Assembly: GCA_045612485.1 (NCBI GenBank)
Contig: JAZKZE010000080.1
Location: 1-28,805 of the forward strand
Source: RGIG5327 sp045612485
GTDB lineage: Bacteria; Verrucomicrobiota; Lentisphaeria; Victivallales; UBA1829
Direction of reading: 5' to 3'
DNA: 28,805 nucleotides
Shown here: one piece after another, positions 7,240-14,763 of the stretch
Numbering within the stretch: the stretch's first letter is position 1
Layout of the letters: each line of letters begins with the position of its first letter
Notes under the pieces: generated by a model
The model's database searches: none
Seen by the model: only the letters and a program-made list of their open reading frames with translations
What the model was told of the DNA's origin: nothing
Translations under genes and position numbers: made by a program

Positions 7240-8148
7240 TCAGTCCACTCTTGTTGCCGCCCCGGTACAGAATTCATGGGCAACGGAACCATTGGTGGCG
7301 TTGCCGGGGGAAACATAAATGCCATACCGCCAGCCACGGGAAGTATTGACGACCTTTTTGGCATTCAGAATGTCGATGGTCTGAACATTTCCTGCCACAA
7401 AAAGAAGATTCGCCCCTTTTCCGCCCCGTCCGTGCCAGCCGTAGAATCCTTCATTTGAATAGGTGGGGGCACAGTGACTCCAGTGCAGAGTGGTGGGAAG
7501 TTTCACTGTGGAGGGTTTGAAATACAGGTTTTTGACAGCAATCCAGTTGTAGGTATCTCCGGTGATCCCTTTACCGTAACTCAACGCAGAACAAAGGGGA
7601 TAATTGGTAAAGGAGGTACTGTTGCTGTATAAACCGTGCATTTTGGAAAAATTTATTCCGGTAGCACACTGTAATACCTTATTGGGACCAGTTGTACCGT
7701 TACCATTTGTCCATGTGCCTATCCCCAGCGCTTGTTTGCAATATGCCGCAACATAATTTTTGTAGAAGCGTGACGGAGCATAGGAATTGGCAAAAGCCCA
7801 GTCTTTATAGGAATCTGCATAAGTAAGGTGCATAAAACACAACTGCCGCAAATTGTTTTTACAGTTGATCGTGCGTGCCATCTCTCTTGCTTTGCCCAAT
7901 GCAGGAAGAAGCATCCCGGCAAGAATGACAATGATGGCGATAACGACAAGCAGTTCAATCAGCGTGAACGCTGATTGTGTGAAGATGTGAAGGTGTGAAG
8001 AGCTTGACGGCGTCAAGCGTGAAGTGCGCCCTTGCGGGTGTAAGGATATGTATTTTTTATAATTTTTATTGAGGAGATACAATGGCAGCACACATATTTT
8101 ACAGGCAGTACTCACTAAATGTTCGATAAGTGTAAATCTTTTTTTCAT
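7240..8148 (-). CDS. Pseudopilin-like protein with duplicated prepilin motif
   Basis: 302-residue type II secretion/type IV pilin-like protein of the class abundant in Lentisphaerota and Planctomycetota. The prepilin motif appears twice. FTLIEHLV at residues 5-12 is followed by about 48 residues that are not a pilin helix (STACKICVLPLYLLNKNYKK and a Ser/His-rich part). FTLIELLVVIAI then follows at residues 61-72 with the full hydrophobic helix and MLLPALGKAREMAR. The C-terminal part has the WHGRGGKGANLLFVAGNVQ segment typical of this group. It is a paralogue of the protein at 9297-10043 (both have CxNNLxQ, KDWA, LGI-W-N). GGAGG lies 6 nt before the ATG. It is divergent from the AraC regulator. 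The first motif may be non-functional; both lack the usual Gly at -1. Confidence 0.85.
   Translation of the reverse strand: MKKRFTLIEHLVSTACKICVLPLYLLNKNYKKYISLHPQGRTSRLTPSSSSHLHIFTQSAFTLIELLVVIAIIVILAGMLLPALGKAREMARTINCKNNLRQLCFMHLTYADSYKDWAFANSYAPSRFYKNYVAAYCKQALGIGTWTNGNGTTGPNKVLQCATGINFSKMHGLYSNSTSFTNYPLCSALSYGKGITGDTYNWIAVKNLYFKPSTVKLPTTLHWSHCAPTYSNEGFYGWHGRGGKGANLLFVAGNVQTIDILNAKKVVNTSRGWRYGIYVSPGNATNGSVAHEFCTGAATRVD
7956..8136. repeat. Inserted cassette duplicating the prepilin motif
   Basis: 168 bp (7969-8136) separate the two FTLIE codon runs, an exact multiple of three, so the frame is kept. The cassette has a perfect GCTTGACG-G-CGTCAAGC palindrome (about 8006-8022), several spaced GTGAAG/TGTGAAG copies, and at its inner end a perfect 10-bp inverted repeat CAATCAGCGT (7956-7965) / ACGCTGATTG (7968-7977) over the second FTLIE. 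The two FTLIE DNA copies differ, so this is not a fresh target duplication. The paralogue at 9297-10043 lacks the cassette. Confidence 0.6.
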
Positions 8149-8169
8149 GATATTCCTCCTTTTTTCAAT

Positions 8170-8197
8170 ATTTTACCCTCTTTTTTATTAAAAACAA
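8170..8197 (-). promoter_or_regulatory. Promoter of the first pseudopilin gene
   Basis: On the minus strand, TTGTTT (8197-8192), 16-bp spacer, TAAAAT (8175-8170). It is about 20 nt before the coding start, leaving room for the GGAGG site. Its -35 box is 11 bp from that of the divergent araC promoter. Confidence 0.5.
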
Positions 8198-8236
8198 TAG
8201 AAAAGTTATTGTATTATTCTTATAATCTGTTATATT
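8194..8236 (+). promoter_or_regulatory. araC promoter with candidate operator
   Basis: TTGTAT (8209-8214), 16-bp spacer, TATATT (8231-8236). Transcription would start near 8243, leaving a very short leader. An inverted repeat ACAATA (8194-8199), 7 bp, TATTGT (8207-8212) lies between and over the two divergent -35 boxes. It is well placed for a regulator controlling both genes, perhaps the AraC protein itself; that role is inference. Confidence 0.5.
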
Positions 8237-8258
8237 ATTCCATAATGTGGAGATGAAA

Positions 8259-9173
8259 ATGGCTGAACTGGTATTCAAAAAAAAGAGTTTGCATAAAAAA
8301 AGCATGGAGGAAACAGTCTTTCTCAACTGTTCTGTTTCCTCTCCCGGAGGGGCATTCCTGCATTTGCGGAATATAGGAAAAACCATTGTTTATGCAAAAA
8401 AAGAGTACAGCCGTACAAGTAAAAAAACTGCGGAAAAGGAGAATACCTTCCGTGATGAAATGCTTTTTGCCTGTGCAAAAAATCCCAGTAAGGTGGAATA
8501 TGAAAAGGGTAAAATGAAAGAAGCTGCCTCCTATACCGTTTGTTATTACAGTGAGTTTGCCGGATACGGTTATGAGATGAAAGGCGGGGAATTTTCCCAT
8601 TCCTGCCGGTATTATATTGCCATAGAAAGAAATGCTTTTATCCAGCAGTTTTTTAAATTGGATGAAACAATGTTGTGCCGCTGTACTCCCCCGGAACTGC
8701 CTTACCGGATTCTGGAAGAGATCTATTCAATGGCAGAAAATTCTTCTTCTTATACGGCTCTTGATATGTCGGTAAAACTTTTTGAATTTCTCTCTGTTGT
8801 TTCCACCGGCATTCCCCGGAAGTTTGAGAAACCCAACAACAGACAGGAACTTATAGAACACCTTTCCGCGTTTCCACAGAAATATTCCACTATCAAAGCT
8901 CTGACAGAACTTTTTCAGGTTTCGGAAATCACTCTTTACAACCTTTTCCGTAAAGAAACAGGCAAAAGCCCTATGGAATATGTGATCTACTGCCGCCTTT
9001 ACAACTCCTGCTGGCAGTTGAAACAGACCAGCATACCCATTGGCGAGATCGCCCGTTTATGCGGCTATAATTCTGTCCAGTTTTATTCCCGTTCCTTTAA
9101 AAAAGAGTTTGGTGTTTCTCCTGCAAAATACCGGCAGAATTCCCTGCTTGCTTCCACGGAAAAACTGCCGTAA
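8259..9173 (+). CDS. AraC-family transcriptional regulator
   Basis: 304-residue regulator. The C-terminal ~90 residues form the two helix-turn-helix AraC domain: first HTH around TIKALTELFQVSEITLYNLFRKETGKSP, second around IPIGEIARLCGYNSVQFYSRSFKKEFGVSPAKYRQ, the second being the most conserved family signature. The N-terminal ~200 residues do not resemble a sensor domain I can name. A GTG at 8247 and an ATG at 8253 are also in frame, but GGAG (8249-8252) is correctly spaced (6 nt) only for the ATG at 8259. It is flanked by two paralogous pseudopilin genes on the opposite strand, so it may control them; no direct evidence. Confidence 0.9.
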   Translation: MAELVFKKKSLHKKSMEETVFLNCSVSSPGGAFLHLRNIGKTIVYAKKEYSRTSKKTAEKENTFRDEMLFACAKNPSKVEYEKGKMKEAASYTVCYYSEFAGYGYEMKGGEFSHSCRYYIAIERNAFIQQFFKLDETMLCRCTPPELPYRILEEIYSMAENSSSYTALDMSVKLFEFLSVVSTGIPRKFEKPNNRQELIEHLSAFPQKYSTIKALTELFQVSEITLYNLFRKETGKSPMEYVIYCRLYNSCWQLKQTSIPIGEIARLCGYNSVQFYSRSFKKEFGVSPAKYRQNSLLASTEKLP

Positions 9174-9187
9174 CAAAAAAAAGGCAG

Positions 9188-9224
9188 AAAAATGCTGCTG
9201 TGACCGTAAAGATCAACAGCAGCA
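9188..9224 (-). terminator. Terminator of the second pseudopilin gene
   Basis: On the minus strand the perfect stem TGCTGCTGT/ACAGCAGCA (9224-9216 and 9201-9193) is followed by A-free TTTTT (9192-9188). The loop contains GATCTTTACGGTC. The hairpin is nearly identical in sequence to that at 10265-10298. Confidence 0.7.
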
Positions 9225-9239
9225 GATATATATGGTCAT

Positions 9240-9270
9240 TGCGGTAAATACCGCAGAACCTTCTTTTTTT
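9240..9270 (+). terminator. Terminator of araC
   Basis: TGCGG, TAAATA loop, CCGCA (9240-9255), then GAACC and a T-rich run to 9270. The 5-nt gap before the Ts makes it weaker than the others. Confidence 0.5.
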
Positions 9271-9296
9271 ATCTTTTCATGGATATATTTTACATT

Positions 9297-10043
9297 TTAT
9301 TTTCTTGTAATATCCCCGCGGCAGGGGTAGGATTCACAGCTGTAAAAGTTGCTGTACATAAAGCCTTTTGACCAGCCGTAGGTGCTGTGGTATTTATCTT
9401 TGAAGTCAAACAGACTTACATGACCGGAAACCCAGAGCATATTGGTTCCTCTGCCGTTGGATTTGTGAAAACCCCACATATAATTGCTGTTATTACTGTC
9501 TCTGGTACAGTTGCTGAAATGGAGAATGGATGGTCTTTTTGCAGAAGAAACCTTGAAATACGAGCCGTTGGCATAGTAACCGCCAACATACTTTCCGTCA
9601 GGATCGGAACCGATCCAGTTACGGACTTTATCGGCAGCATTGTTCAATCCTCTTGCAAGATTTCCGCAGGGAAAATAGTTGCTGTTCACATTGGCTGCGG
9701 GAAAATAGGATCTTGCCAACGGGCAGGTGAGTAATTTTGTATCATTTCCCAGTACATTGTTCCAGGGGGCGATTCCCAGATTTTTCTTACTGTAAGCAGT
9801 GATAAAGTTCGCGTGTTTTCTGTGGGGATTATGATATCCGGCATACGCCCAGTCCTTGGACATATCTGCATAAACAAGATGGAAGTAATAGGTTTGTTTC
9901 AGATTGTTTACACAGGTGATCCCCTGGGCAACCTTTCTTGCTCTGGCAAGGGCGGGAAGAAGCATCCCTGCAAGAATGGCGATGATGGCAATAACGACCA
10001 ATAATTCGATCAAAGTAAAGTTGTTCCGCTGCATAGACTTCAT
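9297..10043 (-). CDS. Pseudopilin-like protein
   Basis: 248-residue exported protein with a class III (prepilin) signal: eight residues, then FTLIELLVVIAIIAILAGMLLPAL, the membrane helix and processing motif, followed by ARARKVAQGITCVNNLKQ. Glu is at +5 after the expected cleavage; the -1 residue is Asn rather than Gly. The C-terminal part carries GFHKSNGRGTNMLWVSGHVSLFD, the variant of the H-X9-DG motif usual in this group. It is a paralogue of the protein at 7240-8148. An excellent AAAGGAGG site lies 7 nt before the ATG. Such proteins may form minor fibres or take part in export; the role here is unknown. Confidence 0.9.
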   Translation of the reverse strand: MKSMQRNNFTLIELLVVIAIIAILAGMLLPALARARKVAQGITCVNNLKQTYYFHLVYADMSKDWAYAGYHNPHRKHANFITAYSKKNLGIAPWNNVLGNDTKLLTCPLARSYFPAANVNSNYFPCGNLARGLNNAADKVRNWIGSDPDGKYVGGYYANGSYFKVSSAKRPSILHFSNCTRDSNNSNYMWGFHKSNGRGTNMLWVSGHVSLFDFKDKYHSTYGWSKGFMYSNFYSCESYPCRGDITRK

Positions 10044-10120
10044 TATGTTGCCTCCTTTGAGTTTATTTTATTGTTTTTTATATTCTTTTATTTTTTCTGT
10101 AAAATTCTTTTTGCTGTTTT

Positions 10121-10174
10121 ATAACTATAACCTTTCCTGTGTAAATGTCAAGAGCTTGCGGTTATTATAGTTAT
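10121..10174 (-). promoter_or_regulatory. Promoter of the second pseudopilin gene with flanking inverted repeats
   Basis: On the minus strand, TTGACA (10151-10146), 16-bp spacer, TATAGT (10129-10124): the best -35 box in the window. It is bracketed by a perfect inverted repeat, ATAACTATAA (10121-10130) over the -10 box and TTATAGTTAT (10165-10174) upstream of the -35, centres 44 bp apart (about four helical turns). This layout suits a dimeric or looping regulator such as the neighbouring AraC protein; binding is inferred only. Confidence 0.6.
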
Positions 10175-10257
10175 GATAAAATAAAAGAAAATTGCTTTAT
10201 CTGTCAATTTACAGGAACTTTTCCATACTTTTTAATAAAATTTCTTTTTATCTGTGC

Positions 10258-10298
10258 AAAAAAACGGCTGCCGTGACCGGAAAAGTCAACAGCAGCCG
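10258..10298 (-). terminator. Terminator of the flotillin gene
   Basis: On the minus strand, CGGCTGC/GCAGCCG (10298-10292 and 10271-10265) with an inner TGAC/GTCA pairing, followed by G and seven Ts (10264-10258). It lies 22 nt past the flotillin stop. Its core closely matches the hairpin at 9193-9224. Confidence 0.85.
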
Positions 10299-10320
10299 GA
10301 TAATTTCCTGGGGAAACTTT

Positions 10321-11955
10321 TTATTTTGCTTCCTCTGCGGCAGGGGCGGAAGAGGTGGTTTCCTGTACCTTCCCCAGATAGGAGGGAAGATCTATTCCCG
10401 CCATGCCTGCCACATCATGCAAAGGAGGCAGACTCTGCATCATACCGCTTAAAAAGTTGGCAGTGGAATTTTTTCCGTCAGAGCCTTTTCCATTATCCCA
10501 GACCGTGACCTTGTCGATCTTGATATTGCGGATGGCTTCAGTCTGGAGCCGGACGATGTCTTCCAGTTTTTCAATAAGGAGCATCTTGGCGGCGGCATCG
10601 GGACTTCCGGCACAGGAGGCAATAAGCTGATTGTACCCTTCCCCTTTCGCCTTCAATATTTCAAAATTCCCTTTGGCTTCAGCAGCAAGTTTTGCATAGA
10701 TGGCATCCGCTTCCCCCTGGGCTTCCCGGCGGCGTTTTTCCGCTTCCGCTTCCGCCTGGATGACGATCTGTTCTTTTTCGATCTCCGCATGGACGACAGT
10801 ATCGGCGTGCTGTTTTTCCTTCTCCATCTTGGCTCTTGCCATCTGGGCGACCATTTCCGCCTCATAATCCGCCTGTTTGATCCTTGCTTCGGCAACTTTC
10901 TTTGCAGCTTCCGCCTGACGGTAGGCTTCCGCTTCGTTTTCTATACGCAAGGCATTGGATTTGGCGATCTCAATGGCAGAAACGTTTTCCCCTTCGATGG
11001 CGTATGCTTCCGCCTGCTTTGTGGCGATACGCCGCTGTTTATCGGCTTCGGCTTCCCCGATCATGGCTTCGGCTTCCGCCTGTTTGATGGCGATACGGCG
11101 CTGTTTGTTGGCTTCCGCTTCTCCGGACTGTGCGGCGGCTTCTGCCTGGGTCACTGCGATACGGCGCTGTTTATCCGCATCCGCTTCCCCGGACTGTGCG
11201 GCGGCTTCCGCCTGGGAGACGGCAATACGCTGGGCTTTTCTCGCTTCAGCTTCCCCGATTCCCCCTTTACGTTCTTCTTCCGCCACTTCCACGCGGGCTT
11301 TGTTGATGGCTTCGGATGCGGCTCTCTGTCCGATGGCATCAATATATCCGCTTTCATCGGTTATGTCTGTAATATTCACGTTGAGGAGAAGAAGTCCTAT
11401 TTTGTTCAACTCTTCCGCAACATTCTGTTCAATGGAACGCAGGAAAGTTTCCCTGTCGGAGTTGATCTGTTCGATAGTCATGGAGGCGATGACCAGACGC
11501 AGCTGACCGAAAATAATATCTTTGGCAAGGTCGCCTATGGCATCCGGATGCAATCCCAGAAGACGGTTTGCCGCATTGCCCATAAGTTCTTCATCGGTAC
11601 TGATCCCCACGGTAAATACGGAAGGGACACTGATACGGATATTCTGTTTACAGAGGGCGTTTTTCAGCGGGACTTCCAGCTGGATGGGACGCAGGGAGAG
11701 AAATGCATAATCCTGGATGATGGGGATGATGAAAGCTGCTCCCCCATGGATACATCTGGAGGCGTGCTGTCCTTTACTGCCTCCGGAAATACATTTACCG
11801 TAGATGACCATGATCCTGTCTGACGGACATTTTTTATATCTGGAAAACAATCCTATAAGGATCGCCAGAAGGATAAAGGTGATGATAAGGATCATAATGA
11901 CTTCACCGCCGCCCACTCCGGATGCGGCAAGAACTGCATGGGAAAAATCAAACAT
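10321..11955 (-). CDS. Flotillin-like SPFH/band-7 membrane scaffold protein
   Basis: 544-residue membrane protein of the flotillin (FloT/YuaG) type, which forms oligomers in functional membrane microdomains. One N-terminal membrane segment (about 17-38, EVIMILIITFILLAILIGLF) is followed by the SPFH domain (about 40-215, including IIPIIQDYAFLSLRPIQLEV and GLLLLNVNITDITDESGYIDAIGQ). A long Ala/Glu/Lys/Arg coiled coil runs from about 215 to 440, then an end domain with DKVTVWDNG. The coiled coil has four 22-residue repeats (243-330). GGAGG is 5 nt before the ATG, and a TTGAAA/TATATT promoter lies upstream, so it is transcribed separately from the ZIP gene. Its usual NfeD partner is at 17276-17896 rather than adjacent. 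Confidence 0.93.
   Translation of the reverse strand: MFDFSHAVLAASGVGGGEVIMILIITFILLAILIGLFSRYKKCPSDRIMVIYGKCISGGSKGQHASRCIHGGAAFIIPIIQDYAFLSLRPIQLEVPLKNALCKQNIRISVPSVFTVGISTDEELMGNAANRLLGLHPDAIGDLAKDIIFGQLRLVIASMTIEQINSDRETFLRSIEQNVAEELNKIGLLLLNVNITDITDESGYIDAIGQRAASEAINKARVEVAEEERKGGIGEAEARKAQRIAVSQAEAAAQSGEADADKQRRIAVTQAEAAAQSGEAEANKQRRIAIKQAEAEAMIGEAEADKQRRIATKQAEAYAIEGENVSAIEIAKSNALRIENEAEAYRQAEAAKKVAEARIKQADYEAEMVAQMARAKMEKEKQHADTVVHAEIEKEQIVIQAEAEAEKRRREAQGEADAIYAKLAAEAKGNFEILKAKGEGYNQLIASCAGSPDAAAKMLLIEKLEDIVRLQTEAIRNIKIDKVTVWDNGKGSDGKNSTANFLSGMMQSLPPLHDVAGMAGIDLPSYLGKVQETTSSAPAAEEAK
10966..11229 (-). repeat. Four 66-bp repeats in the flotillin coiled coil
   Basis: Residues 243-330 consist of four 22-residue units starting RIAVSQAE, RIAVTQAE, RIAIKQAE and RIATKQAE; the first three end in KQR and units 1 and 2 are almost identical. 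The DNA copies remain very similar, pointing to recent duplication. 22 residues equals two hendecads, a period suited to a slightly right-handed coiled coil. Confidence 0.85.
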
Positions 11956-11985
11956 TTCAACCTCCTTGTTATAGTATTATCAAGT

Positions 11986-12013
11986 AATATAGTATCTTTT
12001 TTCCGCTTTTCAA
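11986..12013 (-). promoter_or_regulatory. Promoter of the flotillin gene
   Basis: On the minus strand, TTGAAA (12013-12008), 16-bp spacer, TATATT (11991-11986). The -35 box is only 8 nt from the ZIP stop codon, so flotillin has its own promoter inside the minus-strand block. Predicted leader is about 25 nt. Confidence 0.7.
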
Positions 12014-12021
12014 GTCTGTTT

Positions 12022-12786
12022 TCACGCTCCCAGAAGTTTCTGCATCACAAGAATGAGCAGAAAGCCGCCCAGAATGGAAAATGTTGCCGCTTTTTCATAG
12101 CCGTGGGAATGGGTTTCCGGGATCATTTCGTCACTTACCACATACAGCATCGTCCCGCCGGCAAAAGCAAGGATAAAGGGAAGGATGGCATTGGTCACAT
12201 TGACAAGCATACCGCCCAGAACTGTTCCCGCCATACTGATAAAGGCAATGGCAAGAGAGATGAGAAGCGTTCTTTTTATACTTACTCCCGCCGTGAGAAG
12301 CGGGGAAACGATTACCATGGCTTCCGGGATGTTCTGAAGAGCGATCCCGCCTGTGACTGTCAGGATGTCTCCGGTCATCCCTGTACCGAAACTCACTCCT
12401 GCCGCCAGTCCTTCCGGAAATTTATGGATGGCAATAGCGGAAACAAATAACAATATCTTACTGATACTGCCGTTATGTTTATGTTCTTCCCCATCCAACC
12501 CGGCAAGGCGGTGCAGATGAGGGGTGACCCGGTCAAGGATACTTACAAGACACGCTCCGCAAAGTGTACCTGCCGCAACAAGCAAAAGAGTATATTTTCC
12601 TTCGATTTCCGCCGCCGGAGCGATCAAGCCCAGTATGGCGGCTCCCAGCATGATCCCGGAGGCAGCTCCCAGGATTATGTCATTATATTTGTGGGGGATC
12701 TTCCTTACAAGCAATCCTCCTGCCGTTCCGATGACTGTGGAAAGTCCCAGACCGCAGGCGGCAAGCAAAAGCATCTGCCAGTTCAT
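12022..12786 (-). CDS. ZIP-family metal transporter
   Basis: 254-residue inner-membrane transporter for divalent metals such as zinc, of the ZupT/GufA-like type, with about eight membrane helices. Metal-site motifs are visible: HKFPEGLAAG in helix 4 (H121, E125) and LQNIPEAM in helix 5 (N152, E155). A His-rich loop (HLHRLAGLDGEEHKHN, about 90-105) precedes helix 4, as in many ZIPs. AGGA lies 6 nt before the ATG. The start is only 9 nt after the esterase stop, so the two are cotranscribed; no metabolic link is obvious. Metal specificity cannot be told. Confidence 0.9.
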   Translation of the reverse strand: MNWQMLLLAACGLGLSTVIGTAGGLLVRKIPHKYNDIILGAASGIMLGAAILGLIAPAAEIEGKYTLLLVAAGTLCGACLVSILDRVTPHLHRLAGLDGEEHKHNGSISKILLFVSAIAIHKFPEGLAAGVSFGTGMTGDILTVTGGIALQNIPEAMVIVSPLLTAGVSIKRTLLISLAIAFISMAGTVLGGMLVNVTNAILPFILAFAGGTMLYVVSDEMIPETHSHGYEKAATFSILGGFLLILVMQKLLGA

Positions 12787-12795
12787 ATCTTTTCC

Positions 12796-14103
12796 TTATT
12801 TTGTTAAATGTTTATCCAGAAAATTGCTCATCTCTTTTTTTGCTTCCGGTGTGATCCGGTGGCCGCTGCGGTACATGGGAAGAAGTTTCTTTTCCCCTTT
12901 GAGATTATTGTAGGCGGCAAGAACGGAAGTGGGATAGCATGTAAGATCCACATGACCCACACTTACAATGGCAGGTACTTTGATCCTTTTTGCAAAACTT
13001 GCACAGTCAAAGTAGGCAATGATCCCTCTTCTTTTACTGTCTTTGAATACTTTATCCAGCTGGGGCCAGCCTGCCTGACGGGAAAGAAGATCGCCCCGCA
13101 GGTCGCACAATGCCGGAACACTGGATGCCACGCAGGTGATATTTTTATTGAGATACGCCAGAGCAAGTGCTGTTCCGCCGCCCTGACTGTTGCCTGCTGC
13201 GGCAAAATGTTTTCCGTCAAATTCCGGAAGTTTTGCCACATAGTCGATTGCCTTGCTTACGGCGGGCCATGCTTTTGCATAAATATAATTTTCCCTTATT
13301 CCGTCACTTTCCCTGTAATATATTTTTGCGGAAAACATTTTATTATACTCCGCATACTTTTTTCTCTGCTCCGCAGCAGTTTTCTGTACGGGGAAAAGAT
13401 GCACATTCATATTCAGTTCAATGGCAGGCACACTGCCGCGGATGTAAGGGGCGGGATTGGCCATAGACGCTCCGGGGCCCGCTCCCGGAACTCCTGCAAC
13501 AGCAGGATATCTGCCGGGTTTTTCCGGAATGGAAAGATACCCTTCAATAAATCCTTTCTTGTCAGGAAACGTTACTTTCACAAGGGATACTTTATAGCCC
13601 TTGCGTTTGATCTGCGGGGCGGGAGTAACCGTAATAACACTTTTTTCATATTCTTTAAGTCTTTCCTGCCAGAATTTATCAAAGTCGGCAGGTTCCTTTC
13701 CAGCCTGTACGATTTTTTCCGGTTCTACCGCAGCTCCCCCGTAAGCGGGAAAAGCTCTGGTATTTGCCCATTTTACTTTTTTGCCGTCCGGCAGGGTAAG
13801 ATAAGTGGGGGCGGCAAGAAGGAAGCCCGGGCGGTCAAGTTTAGCCTTGAAGGTAAAGGGATTATTTTTTGCAACATCCACCTTGAGTTCTTTACCAATG
13901 ATTTTTCCGGCAGAATCTTTGATGATGATATCATAAGTGCCTTTGGTAAGCAATTTTCTCTTTTGAGATAATGCGGAGGCTTTGAAAGTGACTTCCTCAC
14001 CGATTTTGTAAGAACGCAGTTCTGTGGGGACGATGTTGATGGTTGCCGCAAAAACGGCCTGCAATGCAAAAATAAGTACGGAACTCAATAAAATTTTTTT
14101 CAC
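12796..14103 (-). CDS. Secreted acetylxylan esterase-like hydrolase (CE7/AXE1)
   Basis: 435-residue exported alpha/beta-hydrolase of the acetylxylan esterase/cephalosporin C deacetylase family, which removes acetyl groups from sugars. The signal peptide spans about residues 1-19. An extra N-terminal beta domain (about 20-120) precedes the catalytic part, as in some Bacteroidetes and Lentisphaerota homologues. Catalytic residues are S306 in GNSQGGG, D386 in VGHVDLTCYP, and H415 in YRSGHR. The start codon is GTG, with GGGAG 9 nt upstream; the codons after it give the expected MKKILLSSVL signal start. It lies 48 nt after recX and 9 nt before the ZIP gene. Together with the DUF4838 protein it suggests use of acetylated polysaccharides; the true substrate is unknown. 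Confidence 0.87.
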   Translation of the reverse strand: MKKILLSSVLIFALQAVFAATINIVPTELRSYKIGEEVTFKASALSQKRKLLTKGTYDIIIKDSAGKIIGKELKVDVAKNNPFTFKAKLDRPGFLLAAPTYLTLPDGKKVKWANTRAFPAYGGAAVEPEKIVQAGKEPADFDKFWQERLKEYEKSVITVTPAPQIKRKGYKVSLVKVTFPDKKGFIEGYLSIPEKPGRYPAVAGVPGAGPGASMANPAPYIRGSVPAIELNMNVHLFPVQKTAAEQRKKYAEYNKMFSAKIYYRESDGIRENYIYAKAWPAVSKAIDYVAKLPEFDGKHFAAAGNSQGGGTALALAYLNKNITCVASSVPALCDLRGDLLSRQAGWPQLDKVFKDSKRRGIIAYFDCASFAKRIKVPAIVSVGHVDLTCYPTSVLAAYNNLKGEKKLLPMYRSGHRITPEAKKEMSNFLDKHLTK

Positions 14104-14151
14104 TGGTTTGTTCTCCCGGATTGGTTGGTATATTGATTATTTGTGAATTGC

Positions 14152-14763
14152 TTAAATAAAATCTTCTCCGGATATATCCCGGGTATTTTCCTCCTGCATG
14201 ACCTGATCCAAAGCGTGGTAACAGATCCCGGCTTCAAATCCCCTGCCAGCAAGAAAACGCAAGGCCTTTTCCTTTTTTTTACGTATGTCGGATTCTTTTT
14301 TCCATGTCCGCCACTTGCTTTTCAGAGCCTTCACAGCTGCCGTACTTTCCCCGTCAGCCGGAGCAGCTTCATTTTCAGGTACAGGAGAACCCATTCCGGA
14401 AAAAAGAGTTTTTTTGTTCTCTTTTTCCTCCATTTTTTCAAGGGTTTCCCGGATGATCTCCTGGGGAATACCCTTTTCTCTCAACTTGCCGATGATCCTT
14501 TTTCTGCCATATCCGGCACTGTGCAGAGAGAGGGCGAGAGATTCTGCAAACAGATGATCATTCAAATATCCGCATTGGATAAAACGGCATATCACTTCCC
14601 CGGTCACTGCATTTCCATACTGTTTTTCCAGCATCTTTTTCCGCAGGGATTCTATGCTGTATGACCTTCTTGCAAGCAGTCTTACCGCATACTCTTCCGG
14701 TGTGAGGATTTTCCTTTTTTTTACTGTTGTTCCGTTGCCGGATTCCTTACTGGGGAAGGGCAT
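14152..14763 (-). CDS. recX: RecX-family regulatory protein
   Basis: RecX binds RecA filaments and damps recombination. About 203 residues from the chosen start. The three-helix repeats are seen in YAVRLLARRSYSIESLRKKMLEK, VICRFIQCGYLNDHLFAESLA and YGRKRIIGKLREKGI, followed after a charged linker by EKALRFLAGRGFEAGICYHALDQV. An ATG at 14874 in the same frame would add 37 Lys/Arg/Ser-rich residues overlapping the upstream gene by 128 nt and has no ribosome site. The ATG at 14763 overlaps the upstream gene by 17 nt, fitting translational coupling, though it too lacks a strong site. The linker (about 120-160) is longer than in typical RecX. Confidence 0.8.
   Translation of the reverse strand: MPFPSKESGNGTTVKKRKILTPEEYAVRLLARRSYSIESLRKKMLEKQYGNAVTGEVICRFIQCGYLNDHLFAESLALSLHSAGYGRKRIIGKLREKGIPQEIIRETLEKMEEKENKKTLFSGMGSPVPENEAAPADGESTAAVKALKSKWRTWKKESDIRKKKEKALRFLAGRGFEAGICYHALDQVMQEENTRDISGEDFI

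Noticed and set aside
12808..13971. Long plus-strand open frame of 387 codons
   Set aside because: It is the antisense shadow of the esterase gene, with no family resemblance and Phe/Cys-rich composition. The same applies to 4501-5469, 10789-11823 and 27862-28767 on the strands opposite real genes.
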